Origin: an uncultured Collinsella sp.
Lineage (GTDB): Bacteria > Actinomycetota > Coriobacteriia > Coriobacteriales > Coriobacteriaceae
DNA: 14,644 bases
Assembly: GCA_902492825.1 (NCBI GenBank)
Contig: CABUMZ010000036.1
Coordinates: forward strand, 1-14,644
Reading direction: 5' to 3'
The notes under the pieces are model-generated. The model did not search any database and was not told the origin of the DNA. It was given only the letters and a program-made list of their open reading frames with translations. The position numbers were made by a program, and so were the translations under genes. This document shows positions 13,185-14,644 of the stretch, in pieces. Position 1 is the first letter of the stretch; each line of letters begins with the position of its first letter.

Positions 13185-13598
13185 ATGAAGCAGGGTATCC
13201 ATCCCCAGTATGTCGAGTGCACGGTGACGTGCTCCTGCGGCAACACCTTCAAGACGCACGCTACCGTGTCCGAGATGAAGGTTGAGCTTTGCAACGAGTG
13301 CCACCCGTTCTACACCGGCCAGCAGAAGTTCGTCGACACCGGTGGACGCGTCCAGCGCTTCGCCGACAAGTTCGGTGGCGCCGCTGCCGCCCAGCTCAAG
13401 AAGGCCGAGGAGGCCAAGGCTGCCAAGGCTGCCAAGGCTGCTGAGGCCGAGGCCGCTCGCAAGGCCGCCGCTGAGGCTAAGGCTGCCGAGAAGGCCAAGC
13501 GTGCTGCTAAGTTTGCCGAGGAGGCTGCCAAGCAGGCCGCCGAGGCTCCCGTCGAGGAGGCCGCTGCCGAGGCCGAGACCACCGAGGCTGCTGAGTAA
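13185..13598 (+). CDS. rpmE: 50S ribosomal protein L31 with C-terminal extension
   Basis: L31 is a small protein of the large ribosomal subunit that helps bridge the two subunits. The start MKQGIHPQYVECTVTCSCGN is standard. Cys16, Cys18, Cys36 and Cys39 form the zinc site of the C+ type, and HPFYTGQQKFVDTGGRVQRF closes the conserved part at about residue 65. Beyond it lies an extension of about 70 residues of low-complexity Ala, Glu and Lys repeats (KAAKAAKAAEAEAARKAAAE), probably one long charged helix ending in an acidic tail. Most L31 proteins end near residue 70, so the length of 137 is notable; alanine-rich tails on ribosomal proteins are familiar in high-GC actinobacteria. AAGGAG lies 7 nt before the ATG. 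The gene has its own promoter, leader and terminator. Confidence 0.96.
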   Translation: MKQGIHPQYVECTVTCSCGNTFKTHATVSEMKVELCNECHPFYTGQQKFVDTGGRVQRFADKFGGAAAAQLKKAEEAKAAKAAKAAEAEAARKAAAEAKAAEKAKRAAKFAEEAAKQAAEAPVEEAAAEAETTEAAE

Positions 13599-13635
13599 AT
13601 AGCTCGCCGCGGAATCACTCGCATTCATGGCATGA

Positions 13636-13674
13636 GGGCCGTGCATCCATTTGGGTGCGCGGCCCTTTTCTTTT
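13636..13674 (+). terminator. Rho-independent terminator of rpmE
   Basis: GGGCCGTGCATCC pairs with GGGTGCGCGGCCC around a short loop with minor mispairs, followed by TTTTCTTTT. It begins 37 bp past the rpmE stop. Confidence 0.85.
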
Positions 13675-13675
13675 A

Positions 13676-13775
13676 TTGGTGCAAGCTAACCTGTCCCCGT
13701 GGCACCAAATGGCAGAGAGACGGCGTTTGCTCAGATAAAACCTGCCAAAATAAACCTGTTCCATTGCGGCAGGTT
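13676..13775. repeat. Two intergenic inverted repeats before secA
   Basis: In the 306-bp gap after rpmE, TTGGTGC (13676-13682) and GCACCAA (13702-13708) flank a CTGTCCCC motif, and AACCTGCC (13739-13746) pairs with GGCAGGTT (13768-13775). These resemble worn REP-type repeats. A TACAAT at 13838-13843 may be the -10 box of secA, but I see no -35 partner. Confidence 0.4.
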
Positions 13776-13904
13776 GGTCATAGTTATTACGTGGCGGTCG
13801 AGGTCGACCGTATAGGCCGCGCCTTGTTTGGCTAAAGTACAATCATCTGTGTTTAACTCGCCCGCAGCTGCACGGCGTGGGCGATGGCCAAAAAGGAAAA
13901 CCAC

Positions 13905-14644
13905 ATGGGATTCATGTCAAAGCTGCTGTCCTTTGGATCCGATAAGGACCTTAAGCGCTACTACAAGATCGTCGACCAGATCAACGGTCTTGAGCCCCAG
14001 TTTGAGAAGATGACCGAGGAGGAACTCCGCGGCCAGACCGATAAGTTCCGCGAGCGTTACGCCAACGGCGAGTCGCTCGACGACATGCTCCCCGAGGCCT
14101 TTGCCACCGTGCGTGAGGCTTCCAAGCGCACCATGGGTATGCGCCACTTTGACGTGCAGCTCATTGGCGCCATGGCACTGCACGAGGGCCACATCGCCGA
14201 GATGAAGACCGGCGAAGGTAAGACCCTCGTCTCCACGTTGGCCGGCTATCTCAACGCTATTGCCGGCAAGGGCGTGCACGTCGTTACTGTCAATGATTAC
14301 CTTGCCAAGCGCGACTCCGAGTGGATGGGCCGCATCTATAAGTACCTGGGCATGACCGTCGGTCTGCTCCAGAACAACATGCCGCTCGAGCTCAAGCGCC
14401 CGGCCTACCAGGCAGACGTCACTTACGGCACCAACTCCGAGTTCGGCTTTGATTACCTGCGCGACAACATGGTTACCCGTCCCGAGCAGCGCGTGCAGCG
14501 CGGCCACAACTACGCCATCGTCGACGAGGTTGACTCCATCCTGATCGATGAGGCTCGCACCCCGCTGATCATCTCGGGCGCTGGCACCAAGTCCGCCAGT
14601 ACCTACAAGGACTTCGCGCGTGCCGTGCGTGGCCTTGAGCGCGG
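13905..14644 (+). CDS. secA: Preprotein translocase ATPase SecA, 3' end missing
   Basis: SecA is the motor that pushes unfolded secretory proteins through SecYEG. The first 246 residues are visible. The N-terminal helix and linker lead to FDVQLIGAMALHEGHIAEM and the Walker A box MKTGEGKT (100-107). VTVNDYLAKRDSEWMG and GTNSEFGFDYLRDNM follow, and the DEAD-type Walker B is IVDEVDSILIDEARTP. All are hallmark SecA sequences with no disruption. The ATG at 13905 is preferred because AAAAAGGAAAA lies just upstream; an in-frame ATG at 13884 would add seven residues without a good ribosome binding site. The gene continues beyond the window; a full SecA would be about 850-950 residues. The signal peptide of the protein at 12474-12818 would use this general pathway. 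Confidence 0.97.
   Translation, partial: MGFMSKLLSFGSDKDLKRYYKIVDQINGLEPQFEKMTEEELRGQTDKFRERYANGESLDDMLPEAFATVREASKRTMGMRHFDVQLIGAMALHEGHIAEMKTGEGKTLVSTLAGYLNAIAGKGVHVVTVNDYLAKRDSEWMGRIYKYLGMTVGLLQNNMPLELKRPAYQADVTYGTNSEFGFDYLRDNMVTRPEQRVQRGHNYAIVDEVDSILIDEARTPLIISGAGTKSASTYKDFARAVRGLER

Noticed and set aside
12951..13646. Minus-strand 231-codon frame rich in Leu, Gly and Ser over rpmE
   Set aside because: It is the reverse of the Ala/Glu/Lys repeat of the L31 tail and of the leader hairpins; it has no support as a gene.
13676..13775. CRISPR-like repeats in intergenic regions
   Set aside because: The repeated motifs are few, in mixed orientation and irregularly spaced, with no cas genes; they fit REP-type intergenic repeats.
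13917..14507. Minus-strand 196-codon frame over secA
   Set aside because: It is antisense to unmistakable SecA sequence and has no recognisable domain.

Overview
The window looks like chromosomal DNA of a GC-rich anaerobic actinobacterium of the class Coriobacteriia, most likely Collinsella or a close relative. The evidence is the protein style (adenine deaminase, Cof-type HAD phosphatases, ribosomal protein L31 with a long Ala/Glu/Lys tail, then secA) and an intergenic GGGGACGTTC repeat that I associate with this group. The taxon is an inference; no search was run.

Left flank (1-5520), housekeeping genes. It holds the 3' part of an adenine deaminase (ade), two convergent Cof-type HAD hydrolases separated by hairpin repeats, and a minus-strand pair encoding a small ACT-domain protein and citrate synthase (gltA). 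gltA ends in a clear rho-independent terminator. The first HAD gene has a 62-nt hairpin covering its ribosome binding site.

Middle (about 5702-12961), an apparent integrated island. It is bounded by a 64-bp direct repeat (5702-5765 and 12898-12961, 62 of 64 identical). Next to the left repeat is a decayed tyrosine recombinase: its N-terminal part is gone and a stop codon lies just before the SILGH motif. It runs in the same frame as a small YozG/Cro-type regulator paired with a DUF2975 membrane protein. Divergent from these is an ABC-transporter locus. It contains a double-length permease broken by a one-base frameshift, a separate ATPase, a permease-ATPase fusion, and a 114-residue protein with a signal peptide and a tyrosine-rich mature part. 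That protein starts 1 nt after the stop of the fusion gene and is followed by a strong terminator. The three permease units, two in the first gene and one in the fusion, are recognisably homologous. A secreted small protein beside large membrane proteins and ABC ATPases recalls lactococcin-972-like bacteriocin/immunity operons, but no family assignment is certain. This is the best candidate for an undescribed system here.

Right flank (12962-14644), housekeeping genes again. A GC-rich hairpin is followed by a sigma70-like promoter, a two-hairpin leader and rpmE with a long C-terminal extension. Then come a terminator, a short intergenic region with two weak inverted repeats, and the start of secA, which runs off the window.
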